From positions 434,001 to 498,000 of the forward strand of contig NZ_FQYN01000001.1 in the NCBI RefSeq assembly GCF_900141805.1: a DNA stretch of 64,000 nt, read 5' to 3'. The notes beneath the pieces are model-generated. The model had not been told where the DNA came from, did not search any database, and was given only the letters and a program-made list of their open reading frames with translations. Positions 16,905-26,631 of the stretch are shown in pieces. Source of the stretch: Hymenobacter daecheongensis DSM 21074 (GTDB lineage: Bacteria > Bacteroidota > Bacteroidia > Cytophagales > Hymenobacteraceae). Position 1 is the first letter of the stretch. Each line of letters opens with the position of its first letter. The translations under genes were made by a program, and so were the position numbers.

Positions 16905-17513
16905 CTACGGCTCAATCAGCAGCTCGTACTTGCCCAGCAGGCCCGGCAGGCCGGCCAGGGCAAAGCGGGCGTTGCGCAATGGATTCAGCTCGGGGTCGAT
17001 GAAAAAGCCGGTGGCGGTGGTGAAGTCGGCGCCGCTAAGCTGGGTGCGCTCGAACCGGGCGCCGGCCAGGCTGCACTCCCGAAACACGGCTTCGGTGAGG
17101 TCGGCGCTTTCGAAGTCGGCCTCAGTAAGCACGCAGTCGTGGAAGCGGGTGTGGGGCATTTTGCGGCCGTAGAACGAGGTGTAGGGCATTGGGCACTGGT
17201 CGAAATGCACGCCGAACAGCATATCACGACAGGCCCCGAACTGCACGCCCGAGAGCTTGCAGGCCTCGAAAGCCACGTTTTGCAGGCTGGTGCCGTTCAG
17301 CGACGCCGAGGCCAGATTGCACCGCTCGAAGAGGCAATCGACGAACAGCAGATTGCCCAGATTGGCCCCCGAAAAGTCGCCGCCGATGAAGTGGCACTGC
17401 TCAAACTCGCGGCCGTGCCGCAGCAGCTGGGTGGCATCCCAGCGCTCAAACACGTTTTCGGCGGGAAAATACGCGGGCTTGCTTGGGATGCTGGGTTTGC
17501 GGCGAGCTTTCAC
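16905..17513 (-). CDS. Pentapeptide-repeat protein
   Basis: A 202-residue protein, start taken as GTG 17513 (VKARRKPSIPSKPAYFPAENVFERW); the frame is open up to a TTG at 17576 but that segment looks non-coding. From about residue 40 it is built of A(D/N)Lxx/F-type pentapeptides, e.g. FSGANLGNLLFVDCLFERCNLASASL and ADFESADLTEAVFRECSLAGARF, forming a right-handed quadrilateral helix. A conserved FFIDPELNPLRNARFALAGLPGLLGKY tail is characteristic of the YjcF/QnrB-type subgroup. Function unknown; gyrase protection is possible but unproven. Confidence 0.85.
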   Translation of the reverse strand: MKARRKPSIPSKPAYFPAENVFERWDATQLLRHGREFEQCHFIGGDFSGANLGNLLFVDCLFERCNLASASLNGTSLQNVAFEACKLSGVQFGACRDMLFGVHFDQCPMPYTSFYGRKMPHTRFHDCVLTEADFESADLTEAVFRECSLAGARFERTQLSGADFTTATGFFIDPELNPLRNARFALAGLPGLLGKYELLIEP

Positions 17514-17593
17514 GGAATGCGGGACGAAGTGGGCTATAGAACCTGAAACACGAAGGTAAGGCGCAAGGCGCGGCAATTTTCACAGTCGGGTTG

Positions 17594-17658
17594 GCAAAGC
17601 CCCCAAACGCAAAAGCAGCCCGCGTGGTGCGGGCTGCTTTTGCGTTTGGGGGCTTTGC
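17594..17658 (-). terminator. Very long hairpin downstream of the BlaR1-type gene
   Basis: A 30-bp perfect stem (17594-17623 with 17629-17658) and a five-base loop. It separates two minus-strand genes and includes an AAAAGC/GCTTTT segment. Long and perfect enough to be a member of a repeat class. Confidence 0.75.
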
Positions 17659-17684
17659 TGACCGGCCTCAGCTTCGAGAATAGT

Positions 17685-19082
17685 TCAGCAGGCTCCAAAA
17701 GGCAGGGTTTTCATAAACTGCGGCGGCACCAGGCCGGTAGGTCCGCCTTTTTGCGGCTTCGTTTTCACCTCGATAACGCCTTTGCGGCCTTTCTCCCCGA
17801 ATTTCCGCACAGCATCCTCATCCTTGTAGACCGACATTGCCTGAATCTGGTCCGGGGGCAGATTCTGCAGCTGCTCGGCCGTTATTTCCTGCCCATCCAG
17901 GATAATCAGCTTGCCGGCCAGCTGCCGGGCCATAGCCTTCGGGTCGGCGGGGGCGTAGGTGATGTGGTGCTTGGCGTTGAAGGCTTTTACCGCGGCCGAG
18001 TCCTTGTTCTTTTTGGTAGTGATGATGACGACTCCGGCCGCCGCGCTGCTCCCAAAGGCCTCCGTAGCAGCCGGCCCCGAGAGGACGTTCATCGACTCTA
18101 GCGTATTCGGATCTAGCTTATCGACCACGGCTTTGCTGACCGGCTGGCCGTCTACGAAGTACAGCTTCTCTCCGGTGGCAGCTACGGCTTTGGGCGGCGC
18201 GGCAGCAGCCGGGGCAGCGGGCCGAGCCGTGGTAAAGGCCATTACTACGGCGGCCAGCGGGAGCACCAGGGCGTATTTGGCCAGGTGCAGATGCGAGGAT
18301 TGGGGCTTGTTCATCATCATAATGCGGTTTTTGAGAATAAGAAAGGTGAAATGATTCGCCAGCGCCGACCCCGGTGCCAGCGTACTGAGGCGCACCAGGC
18401 TGTACTGGTAGGCTTTGCTATCGAGCAGGCCGGCACGGAGCACGGCGCGGTCGGTGATGAATTCGAGGTTTTCCAGCACGGCCCGCCGCAGCAGCCACGC
18501 CCCCGGATTGAACCAGTAGAAAGCCTGCTGCACCTGCGCCAGCAGCACATCCAGGGTGTGCCACTGCCGCACATGTACCTGCTCATGCTCCAGAATGGCC
18601 GGCAACTCGGCGGCCGAGTGCTGGTTGGGGTTCAGATAGATGCTCTGCCAGAACGAAAACGGATTGACGGCTTCGGCCACCCGCCGGAACGGCTGCCGCC
18701 CCAGCCACGCCGCCCGCGAGGAGCGATGCAGCCGGTAGAGGGCTCCAAACTGCGCCGCCAGCCGCAGCAGCAGCGCCACCACCCCGGCCCAATAGGCCAG
18801 TTCCAGCCAGTAGCCCCAGTCGAAAGCGGCGGCCGGGGCCGGGCGGGCCAGCGCCTGCCAGTCGGGCACGAGGTGGTAGACGGCCGCGCCAAGTGGGGCT
18901 TCCGGCCGGTTGAGCCAGCCCAGCGGCACCAGCGGATACAGCGCCGCAAAGCCGATGGCCAGCAGCAGAAACCAGCGGTTCAGGGTATAAAACGTGAGCC
19001 GGCGAAGGCCCAGCCAATACACGGCCCAGAACAGCGTGAGGGCCACATTGGCCTTCAGCAGATACAGTAGCAGCGCCGACAT
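17685..19082 (-). CDS. M56 (BlaR1/MecR1-type) antirepressor protease with receptor-plug-like C-terminus
   Basis: A 465-residue membrane metalloprotease from ATG 19082. The N-terminus has two close hydrophobic segments (YLLKANVALTLFWAVYWLG, FLLLAIGFAALYPLVPLGW), and HEQVH is the zinc HExxH with a downstream ENLEFITDRAVL segment. In place of a penicillin-binding sensor, the periplasmic C-terminus has two modules ending in GVVIITTKK and GVIEVKTKP, like TonB-receptor plug domains. It starts two bases after the blaI-type repressor, so the pair is an operon. The signal sensed is unknown; beta-lactam sensing is not supported. Confidence 0.85.
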   Translation of the reverse strand: MSALLLYLLKANVALTLFWAVYWLGLRRLTFYTLNRWFLLLAIGFAALYPLVPLGWLNRPEAPLGAAVYHLVPDWQALARPAPAAAFDWGYWLELAYWAGVVALLLRLAAQFGALYRLHRSSRAAWLGRQPFRRVAEAVNPFSFWQSIYLNPNQHSAAELPAILEHEQVHVRQWHTLDVLLAQVQQAFYWFNPGAWLLRRAVLENLEFITDRAVLRAGLLDSKAYQYSLVRLSTLAPGSALANHFTFLILKNRIMMMNKPQSSHLHLAKYALVLPLAAVVMAFTTARPAAPAAAAPPKAVAATGEKLYFVDGQPVSKAVVDKLDPNTLESMNVLSGPAATEAFGSSAAAGVVIITTKKNKDSAAVKAFNAKHHITYAPADPKAMARQLAGKLIILDGQEITAEQLQNLPPDQIQAMSVYKDEDAVRKFGEKGRKGVIEVKTKPQKGGPTGLVPPQFMKTLPFGAC

Positions 19083-19084
19083 AG

Positions 19085-19456
19085 CTAACGGGTTTTGCCG
19101 TCCTCAATCATGCGGATGATTTCCTGCAGCTCGGCGGCGCTGATTTTTTCTTCCTTGGCGAAGAACGAAACCAGCTCTTTGTAGGAGTTGCGGAAATAGT
19201 CGCTCACGAAGGTGCTCATGAACTTGTGGCGGTAGTCTTCGGCCTGCACCAGCGGCGCGAAGCGGTAAGAGTTGCCGAGCTTTTCGGCCCGCACGTAGCC
19301 CTTGCGCTCCAAGTTGCGAATAGTGGAAGCCAATGTGGTATAGGGCGGCGGTGGCGCGGGCAGCCGCTCCAGCACTTCCTTAATGAAGCCGCCATTTTGC
19401 TGCCACAGCACCTGCATGGCCTCTTCTTCCTGTTGCGTGAGTCGTTCCATAGTCAT
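19085..19456 (-). CDS. BlaI/MecI/CopY-family transcriptional repressor
   Basis: A 123-residue winged-helix repressor from ATG 19456 (or ATG 19450, MERLTQQEEEAMQVLW). The wing and recognition-helix region PPPPYTTLASTIRNLERKGYVRAEKLGNSYRF is diagnostic, and the C-terminal helices provide dimerisation. The family is inactivated by proteolysis by the partner M56 protein, encoded immediately downstream. A dyad at 19466-19481, just upstream, is the probable autoregulatory operator. Confidence 0.92.
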   Translation of the reverse strand: MTMERLTQQEEEAMQVLWQQNGGFIKEVLERLPAPPPPYTTLASTIRNLERKGYVRAEKLGNSYRFAPLVQAEDYRHKFMSTFVSDYFRNSYKELVSFFAKEEKISAAELQEIIRMIEDGKTR

Positions 19457-19465
19457 TACGATTAT

Positions 19466-19490
19466 TTCGTAATACTACGAACATTTCGTA
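19466..19490 (-). promoter_or_regulatory. Probable operator of the BlaI-type repressor
   Basis: TTCGTAATACTACGAA (19466-19481) is an almost perfect dyad, followed at 19485-19491 by another TTCGTAA half site. The block starts ten bases upstream of the repressor ATG, where it would overlap promoter or leader. BlaI-family repressors bind TAC/GTA-type dyads. Confidence 0.65.
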
Positions 19491-19548
19491 ATAACGGATA
19501 TACATCCGCAGAAATATTTTTTCTAGCCCACCTTGAAACTAAAGAAAG

Positions 19549-19715
19549 CGGCGCAGCCGCATAGCGGCGACAGGTTTGTAGCATTGGTACAAATAGAACG
19601 CAAAAGCCGCGTAGCGGTGGCAGAACCGCCCGAACGACTCTGTCACCGCTACGCGGCTTTGTTCTACTTGCTTATGCTGATGCTACAAACCTGTCGCCGC
19701 TATGCGGCTGCGCCG
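19549..19715. repeat. Nested long inverted repeat
   Basis: Outer arms 19549-19583 and 19681-19715 pair perfectly over 35 bp. Inner arms near 19595-19619 and 19643-19664 (CCGCGTAGCGGTG / CACCGCTACGCGG) also pair. It lies between divergent transcripts' distal ends, in the gap upstream of blaI. Confidence 0.85.
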
Positions 19716-19720
19716 TCGGC

Positions 19721-19790
19721 TGGGATATAAAGCGTATTCCGGAAGTCATTCAGCATACTGAATAACTTCCGGAATACGCTTTATATCCCA
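19721..19790. terminator. 33-bp hairpin after the M13 peptidase gene
   Basis: Arms 19721-19753 and 19758-19790 pair with one mismatch, four bases downstream of the peptidase stop. The T run (TTTTTACC) is on the plus-strand side; its direction of action is therefore unclear. Confidence 0.65.
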
Positions 19791-19793
19791 TTT

Positions 19794-21908
19794 TTACCAA
19801 ATCTTGGCCCGCTCATTCTTGGCGCGCACCATCTTAGCATCCTCGTTACAACCGAAGGCCTCGAAGAACTCGGGCATGTTCATCAGCGGGCCGTTGGTGC
19901 GGAACTGGGCCGGGGAATGCGAGTCGGTGAGCACCTGCTGGCGCAGGAATTCGGGGCGGGCGTTGGTGCGCCACACCTGCGCCCAGCTCAGGAAGAAGCG
20001 CTGCTCGGGCGTGAGGCCGTCGTAGAGCGGCCGTGGGTTGGAGCCGAATTGCTGCTGCAGCTGCTTTTGCAGGGCCGTGTAGGCTATGTTGAGGCCGCCG
20101 AGGTCGGCTAGGTTTTCGCCCATCGTGAGCTTGCCGTTCACAAATACCGAATCCAAAGGGGCGAAGGCGGAGTACTGGGCTCCCACCATATCGGCGCGCT
20201 GCGTGAACTTGTCGTTGTCTTCCTTGGTCCACCAGTCGCGCAGGTTGCCTTCGGCATCCGATTGCCGGCCTTTGTCGTCGAAGCCGTGGGTGATTTCGTG
20301 GCCGATGACCGCGCCCATGCCGCCGTAATTGACGGCATCATCGGCTTTGGGGTCGAAGAAGGGCGGCTGCATAATACCGGCCGGGAACACAATTTCGTTC
20401 AGCGACGAGTTGTAGTAGGCATTCACCGTGGGCGGGGTCATGCTCCAGTCGCCGCGGCGGATGGGGCCGCCGTAGCGCTTCACATAGTCAGCGGTTTCCC
20501 ACTGGCGGGCGGCCAGCACGTTTTTCAGGTACGACTCGCGCGAGATGGTCAGGGCTGAGTAGTCCTTCCACTGATCCGGGTAGCCGATTTTCACCACGAA
20601 GGCGTTCAGCTTTTTCAGGGCTTCCTGCTTGGTGGCGGCGCTCATCCAGTCGCTCTGCTGAATGTGCTCCCCCATCGACTCGCGGATGTTATTGACCATT
20701 TCCAGCGCCTTCTGCTTGGTTTCAGGCGTGAAGGCTTTATCCACGTAGAGCTGGCCGAAGGCTTCGCCCAGCGTGCCATCGGTGGCGCGCAGCATCCGCT
20801 TCCATCGGGGCTGCTGCTGCTTGGCCCCGGTCAGCACCTGATTGAACCGGAAGCTTTCCTCCACATACGCCTTGGGCAAGGCGCTGGCCACCGAAGACAC
20901 CAGGTGCCAGCGCAGGTAGGTTTTCCAGTCGCTGAGCGGCTCGCTTTTCAGGGCCGCGCTGGCTTCCTTCATAAACTCCGGCTGCCCCACTATTATCTCC
21001 TTAGCCGAGGCCAAGCCGGCCTGCTGAAGCAAGGTAGGCACGGCCAGGTTCGGAAACTGCCGGCTGGCCTCGGCCACGGTCATCTTGTTGTAATTGGCGT
21101 AGGGGTCGCGCAGGGCCACGCGGTCCTTGGAGGCCTTAGCCAGCCGGGTTTCGAGGCGCAGTACGGCGGCAGCGTTTTTCTGGGCCGTAGCCGCGTTGTC
21201 GCCGAGCTGGCGGAAGGTGTTGGTGAGGTAGGTGACGTAGGCGGCCCGCACGGTTTTGGAGCGGGCATCGTCCTTGAGGTAGTAGTCGCGGTCGGGCATC
21301 GAGAGGCCACCCTGCGTCAGATTCACGGCGTACTCGGTGCTTTTCTTGCGGTCCTGATTCACGCCCAGGCTGAACACGGAGCCCGTGCGCAGCTCCCGCT
21401 GGCGATTCAGACTCATCTGCAGGCCTTTCAGATCTTTGATAGCGGCAATGCGGGCCAGCTCGGGCTGCAGGTATTTCAGGCCGGCGGCCTCAATGGCAGC
21501 CGAGTCCATAGCAGAGGCGTAGAAGTCGCCCACCTTCTGCAGGTTGCTGCCTTTGGCGGCCGTGCCGTTGGCGGCGGCATCGTCCAGAATCTGCCGCATT
21601 ATGGCTTCGTTCTGGTTGATAAGCAGATTCCAGGAACTCCAGCGCGTCTCGGCAGCCGGCACCGGATTGTTTTTCAGCCAGGTGCCCGAGGCATACTGGA
21701 AGAAGTTGTCGCACGGCGACACCGACTTGTCGGCGTTGGCCATGTCCAGGCCCACGCCTTTCAGCACGGGGCCGGCTGCCGCCGGGTTAGTGGTTTCCGG
21801 CGCGGCGATGCTAGTGGCCGGGGCGGTAGTTTTGCTACTGGCGCACCCACCCAGCACGAGGCCGGAGGCGGTGCCGAGAATAAGGAGGAAGTTGTTTTTT
21901 CTGGTCAT
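19794..21908 (-). CDS. M13-family zinc metallopeptidase (neprilysin/PepO type), lipoprotein
   Basis: A 704-residue protein from ATG 21908. It has a lipoprotein signal (LILGTASGLVLGGC). The M13 N-terminal domain starts around VSPCDNFFQYASGTWLKNNPVP. The catalytic domain has HEITHGFDDKGRQSDAEGN, with the zinc HExxH, and ENLADLGGL, with the third zinc ligand Glu; the NAYYNSSLNEIVFPAG motif is the family substrate-binding segment. Full length for the family. Role: periplasmic peptide degradation. Monocistronic by flanking hairpins. Confidence 0.95.
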   Translation of the reverse strand: MTRKNNFLLILGTASGLVLGGCASSKTTAPATSIAAPETTNPAAAGPVLKGVGLDMANADKSVSPCDNFFQYASGTWLKNNPVPAAETRWSSWNLLINQNEAIMRQILDDAAANGTAAKGSNLQKVGDFYASAMDSAAIEAAGLKYLQPELARIAAIKDLKGLQMSLNRQRELRTGSVFSLGVNQDRKKSTEYAVNLTQGGLSMPDRDYYLKDDARSKTVRAAYVTYLTNTFRQLGDNAATAQKNAAAVLRLETRLAKASKDRVALRDPYANYNKMTVAEASRQFPNLAVPTLLQQAGLASAKEIIVGQPEFMKEASAALKSEPLSDWKTYLRWHLVSSVASALPKAYVEESFRFNQVLTGAKQQQPRWKRMLRATDGTLGEAFGQLYVDKAFTPETKQKALEMVNNIRESMGEHIQQSDWMSAATKQEALKKLNAFVVKIGYPDQWKDYSALTISRESYLKNVLAARQWETADYVKRYGGPIRRGDWSMTPPTVNAYYNSSLNEIVFPAGIMQPPFFDPKADDAVNYGGMGAVIGHEITHGFDDKGRQSDAEGNLRDWWTKEDNDKFTQRADMVGAQYSAFAPLDSVFVNGKLTMGENLADLGGLNIAYTALQKQLQQQFGSNPRPLYDGLTPEQRFFLSWAQVWRTNARPEFLRQQVLTDSHSPAQFRTNGPLMNMPEFFEAFGCNEDAKMVRAKNERAKIW

Positions 21909-22044
21909 CGATAAAGAATGAAGGCCGAAAATGGAAGGAGAAGACAGCGCGGAAGTTTAAAATCTGAATGGCAATCAGCATTGGCGTGCGGAGCCAGCCA
22001 GCGCACCCCGGCCGGTAAAGACGATAGGCTCCGGCAAAAGCTGC

Positions 22045-23223
<1,179 letters not shown>

Positions 23224-23263
23224 CTACTTTGCCCCGGCATCCGCCTCCCCCACCCTCCCCATA

Positions 23264-23665
23264 ATGACCAGCATCGACAAAATAGCCTGGCTGCACCTGC
23301 ACGACGGCCGCCTGCTGAGCACCCGCAGCTACGGCAAAGACCGCTACTACATTCCGGGCGGCAAGCGCGAAGCCGGCGAAACTGATGCCCAAACCCTGCT
23401 GCGGGAAATTCGGGAGGAGCTAAGCGTGACGCTTGACGCGGCCACACTGCGCTACGCGGGCACTTTCGAGGCCCAGGCCCACGGCCACCCCACCGGCCTG
23501 CTCGTGCGCATGACGTGCTACTACGCCCCCTACCGCGGCACGCTGCAGCCCGCCGCCGAAATCGAGCAGCTGGTGTGGCTCACCTACCGCCACCGCCCCG
23601 AAGTGTCGCCCGTCGATCAGCTGATTTTCGATTGGCTGCGGGCGCAGGGGCTGCTGACGGAATGA
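23264..23665 (+). CDS. Nudix hydrolase
   Basis: A 133-residue protein from ATG 23264. The Nudix box GGKREAGETDAQTLLREIREEL matches Gx5Ex7REUxEE, with the catalytic Glu pair intact; only the final residues of the box vary. Nudix enzymes hydrolyse nucleoside diphosphates linked to another moiety; the substrate is not predictable. A TAC-TTTG element at about 23224-23231 could be its promoter. Divergent from the old yellow enzyme gene. Confidence 0.92.
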   Translation: MTSIDKIAWLHLHDGRLLSTRSYGKDRYYIPGGKREAGETDAQTLLREIREELSVTLDAATLRYAGTFEAQAHGHPTGLLVRMTCYYAPYRGTLQPAAEIEQLVWLTYRHRPEVSPVDQLIFDWLRAQGLLTE

Positions 23666-23720
23666 GGCGGAAAACCGAAAAGTGCGTTCTTGCGGCACAC
23701 TTTATCTCCCAATCTTTCTC

Positions 23721-24311
23721 GTGAAAAAAATCATTCTTGCCGTTGCGCTCCTGCTGGGCGCGGCCAGCACCAGCCAGGCTCAGACGGACACCGCACCCCG
23801 CCTCGGGCTGAAAGCCGGCGCTTCCGTTGCCATTCTGAGCGGCACTATCAATGCCGACCCGGCCTTCCGCACCGATTTTGTGGCGGGGCCAATGTTGCGG
23901 CTGAAACCCAGCCGGCAGGGGTTTACGGTGCAGCTGGAGGCGCTGATCAGCGGGCAGGGAGCCAACCTGGAAACTTCGACCGGCACCAAAGCCGTGAAGC
24001 TGTACTATCTGAACGTGCCGCTGCTGCTGCGTCAGTACATCGGCGGCCGGTTCTACGTGAATGTGGGGCCGCAGCTGGGCGTGTTCCTGGGTTCGAGCAC
24101 CGGGGCATACAAGTCCGTAGACGGGGCGCTGGTGGGCGGCTTTGGCTTGGAAACGCCCGGCGGCTTGGTAGTAGATCTGCGGGCTAACTATGGCCTGTCG
24201 GATATCAACAACGACCCGGCGGAGCGGGCATTTCGCGAATACTTCAACTTGGGCGGCTTGCAGAACCGCGTAATTCAGGCATCGGTCGGCTATCTTTTCG
24301 GAAAGAAATAA
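23721..24311 (+). CDS. Outer-membrane beta-barrel protein (PorT-type family)
   Basis: A 196-residue protein starting at GTG 23721, which gives a clean signal peptide (VKKIILAVALLLGAASTSQAQ). The mature chain alternates beta strands with GLKAGASVA, YYLNVPLLLRQYIGG and FYVNVGPQLG motifs typical of small Bacteroidota barrels with the porin-family 'outer membrane protein beta-barrel' domain, and ends in VGYLFGKK. Gene lies 55 bases past the Nudix stop, same strand. Confidence 0.8.
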   Translation: MKKIILAVALLLGAASTSQAQTDTAPRLGLKAGASVAILSGTINADPAFRTDFVAGPMLRLKPSRQGFTVQLEALISGQGANLETSTGTKAVKLYYLNVPLLLRQYIGGRFYVNVGPQLGVFLGSSTGAYKSVDGALVGGFGLETPGGLVVDLRANYGLSDINNDPAERAFREYFNLGGLQNRVIQASVGYLFGKK

Positions 24312-24352
24312 CGCGGCCCGGCCCGCAGCCCCCCATCCTCAACAGCTGATCT

Positions 24353-25384
24353 ATGCACAATCGGATTCCGACGGGCTTGCTGGCGTATGGTATGTCGGGC
24401 CGGGTTTTTCACGCGCCTTTCCTGGCTACGCACCCCGGTTTTGCGCTGCGGGCCGTGGTGGAGCGCAGCCGCCAGGAAGCCCGCCAAACGTACCCCGACC
24501 TCATCAGCTACAACTCGGTGGCGGCGCTGCTGGCCGACCCTGCCATTGAGCTGGTGGTGGTGAATACACCCAACGACACGCACGCCGAGCTGACGCGCAT
24601 GGCGCTACGGGCCGGCAAGCACGTGCTGCTGGAAAAGCCCGTGGCCACCTCGGTAGCCGAGTTTGAGGAGCTGTGGGCGCTGGCCCGCCAGATGGGTCGG
24701 CACCTGCTGGCATACCAAAACCGCCGCTGGGACTCCGACTTTCTGGCCGTGCGCCAGGTGGTGGAAAGCGGGCAGCTGGGCCGGCTCATCGAAGTGAATT
24801 TCCGCTTCGACCGCTACAAGCCGGCCCTGAACGTAAAGGCGTTCAAGGAAACGCCGGTGCCCGGCAGCGGCCTTCTCTACGATTTGGGCCCCCACCTGCT
24901 CGATCAGGTCATCAGCCTGTTTGGCCGGCCTTTGCGCAGCTACAAAACCACCGGCCGCTACCGCCCCGGCTCCCAGGTCGACGATTATTTTTCCTACCAC
25001 CTCCAGTATCCTGAGGGGCTAAATGTGTTCGTTACCAGCGGCTTGCTGATTGCGCAGCCGTTGCCGGCCTTTGTGCTGCACGGCACGCGGGGCAGCTTTG
25101 TGAAAGCTCGGGCCGACGTGCAGGAGGCGCAGCTGCTGGCGGGCATATCGCCGCTGGCCCCGGACTATGGCCGTGAGGCCAGAGAGCTGGCCGGCTCGCT
25201 CACGCTGGCCGGGGCCGATGGGCCGACCACCACTGCTTACCCAGCCTCCAAAGGCGACTATGGCGGGCTGTTTGAGGCAGTGTACCAGACTATTCGCCAC
25301 GGGGCTGCCTATCCGATTCGGGAAGCAGAGCTACGCTGGCAGAATGAGCTGCTGGCGCAGGCCCCGGGTTTACGGGTTTTCTGA
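24353..25384 (+). CDS. Gfo/Idh/MocA-family oxidoreductase
   Basis: A 343-residue NAD(P)-dependent oxidoreductase from ATG 24353. The Rossmann fold starts at LLAYGMSGRVFHAPF (a GxxG variant), followed by NTPNDTHAE, the characteristic LLEKPVAT (Lys catalytic) and YDLGPHLLDQVISLFG, which holds the catalytic His. Resembles the YdgJ/YhhX-type subgroup of sugar-derivative dehydrogenases. Substrate unknown. 41 bases downstream of the barrel gene, so possibly co-transcribed. Confidence 0.92.
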   Translation: MHNRIPTGLLAYGMSGRVFHAPFLATHPGFALRAVVERSRQEARQTYPDLISYNSVAALLADPAIELVVVNTPNDTHAELTRMALRAGKHVLLEKPVATSVAEFEELWALARQMGRHLLAYQNRRWDSDFLAVRQVVESGQLGRLIEVNFRFDRYKPALNVKAFKETPVPGSGLLYDLGPHLLDQVISLFGRPLRSYKTTGRYRPGSQVDDYFSYHLQYPEGLNVFVTSGLLIAQPLPAFVLHGTRGSFVKARADVQEAQLLAGISPLAPDYGREARELAGSLTLAGADGPTTTAYPASKGDYGGLFEAVYQTIRHGAAYPIREAELRWQNELLAQAPGLRVF

Positions 25385-25411
25385 GCAAGCTGGTTGGGCC
25401 ATAAAATAGGC

Positions 25412-25849
25412 TTACCGAACGGCCGCCGGGGCGGTATTCTGACAATGCAGGAGCCATTCTACCGCCTGGCGCTCATCTGTGAAGCGGGCGGCTTCGTAGG
25501 GCTTGTTGGCAAAGAACTGAGGGGGCGGAAAAGCACTGTCGGCAGTAGTATCGCGCAGTTGGGCGGGCGGCAGCAGATAAGCCATGTACACCCGCCCCCC
25601 AAGGCGGGCAGCGGCCGTATCCATGAAGCCCTCCGTAAGCCACCGCTGGGCCGCCGGGTCGGTGTTTAGTCGGCGGCGGGTATCCAGCAGCCAGCCCCGG
25701 CAGGCGGGCTCGAAAGCCACCTCCAACAGCCGCTGATAGCCTTGCTTCAACTCTTCCAGAGTAGCCTGCCGCATCCAGCGCCCGACCACCACCCGCAGGT
25801 CAGCTCGATAGGCAACGTCTAGAAAATCTGAGTGGTATCGGTTATCCAT
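25412..25849 (-). CDS. Hypothetical protein, STAS/SpoIIAA-like
   Basis: A 145-residue protein from ATG 25849 (MDNRYHSDFLDVAYRADLRVVVGRWMRQATLEELKQGYQ). The arrangement, strand L.VVVGRW, then an EELKQGYQRLLE helix, then GWLLDTRRR, resembles STAS or SpoIIAA-like single-domain proteins common in this group. No signal peptide. Single gene, convergent with the oxidoreductase, separated by 27 bases. Function not assigned. Confidence 0.6.
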   Translation of the reverse strand: MDNRYHSDFLDVAYRADLRVVVGRWMRQATLEELKQGYQRLLEVAFEPACRGWLLDTRRRLNTDPAAQRWLTEGFMDTAAARLGGRVYMAYLLPPAQLRDTTADSAFPPPQFFANKPYEAARFTDERQAVEWLLHCQNTAPAAVR

Positions 25850-26163
25850 AAGACGCGGGCAAACTGGGAACGGGCGGGAGGGGGCGCAATTTACAGCCAC
25901 TACTCATACTAACCGAAAAAGCTCCGACTTGTCCGACTGATTTGCGGGTAGGTTTTGGAAGCCACATCACTGGCCTAACAGATAGTGTGCAGCGCACAGC
26001 CTACTGGCTGGAAGCCGAGTTCAGCCAAAATGACACTCGCCAGCGCGTACTAGCAGCTTGAAACAGGACACAATGACCTGTATATCACCTTATTTCTGCT
26101 GCTTCTATGTTGGTACAGCGTTTGATTTATCCGGCTGAAACCAAGAGAGGAAAATCAGAAACC
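25850..26163. other. Non-coding divergent gap
   Basis: 314 bases between the STAS-like gene and hsp20. No open frame with conserved character. It contains the CAGCGCAC and CCAGCGCG words but no clear TAnnTTTG or CIRCE-type element. A short AAATCAG motif precedes the hsp20 ATG. Confidence 0.45.
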
Positions 26164-26547
26164 ATGAATCTAATCAGCAAAGAATTCATCCGGAACATTG
26201 CCCCCCAGCTCGACCTGCTCAATACGCTGGGTGGAGGCATAGCTCAGGCCGTGTCGCGCGTGGAAAAAGGCGAGCAGGGCGTGGTAGTCCGGGTAGCGGC
26301 CCCATCGGTGCGGCCCGATAATTTCCACGTTGTACTCAACGAAAATAACCTGACCGTGTACTGCGAATACCGGCATCAGCCCGAGGATAAGCTCGCGGCC
26401 CCGCTGTTCAGCCAGACGCTGGCGCTGCCCCCAAACCTCGACCTGAATCGGATAGACGCCACCTACCAAGGCCAGGAGCTGCGCGTACGGATTCCCTATA
26501 AAGATCCGGCCGCCCAGCGGCGCGAAATTGACATCCGCCAGCGCTAA
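26164..26547 (+). CDS. Hsp20/alpha-crystallin-family protein
   Basis: A 127-residue protein from ATG 26164 (MNLISKEFIRNIAPQLDLLN). The alpha-crystallin domain runs from about residue 38: VVVRVAAPSVRPDNFHVVLNENNLTVYCEY, then FSQTLALPPNLDLNRIDATYQGQELRVRIPYKD, with the core signature of loop-shortened Bacteroidota small heat-shock proteins. The C-terminal I-x-I anchor appears as REIDIRQR. Holdase chaperone in the cytoplasm. No CIRCE sequence seen upstream. Confidence 0.8.
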   Translation: MNLISKEFIRNIAPQLDLLNTLGGGIAQAVSRVEKGEQGVVVRVAAPSVRPDNFHVVLNENNLTVYCEYRHQPEDKLAAPLFSQTLALPPNLDLNRIDATYQGQELRVRIPYKDPAAQRREIDIRQR

Positions 26548-26570
26548 AGCCGCACGTTCGTAACCCACTG

Positions 26571-26599
26571 AAGCCACCGCCGCCGCGGTGGCTTTTTTT
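26571..26599 (+). terminator. Terminator of hsp20
   Basis: Stem GCCACCGC/GCGGTGGC (26573-26592) followed by T7. Confidence 0.9.
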
Positions 26600-26631
26600 G
26601 CCCTGGTCCGGCAGGTAGCTTGGCGCCAGCT

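Noticed and set aside
17685..19456. Beta-lactam-resistance operon (blaR1-blaI)
   Set aside because: The sensor domain is plug-like instead of penicillin-binding and no beta-lactamase gene is adjacent; only the regulatory pair is supported.
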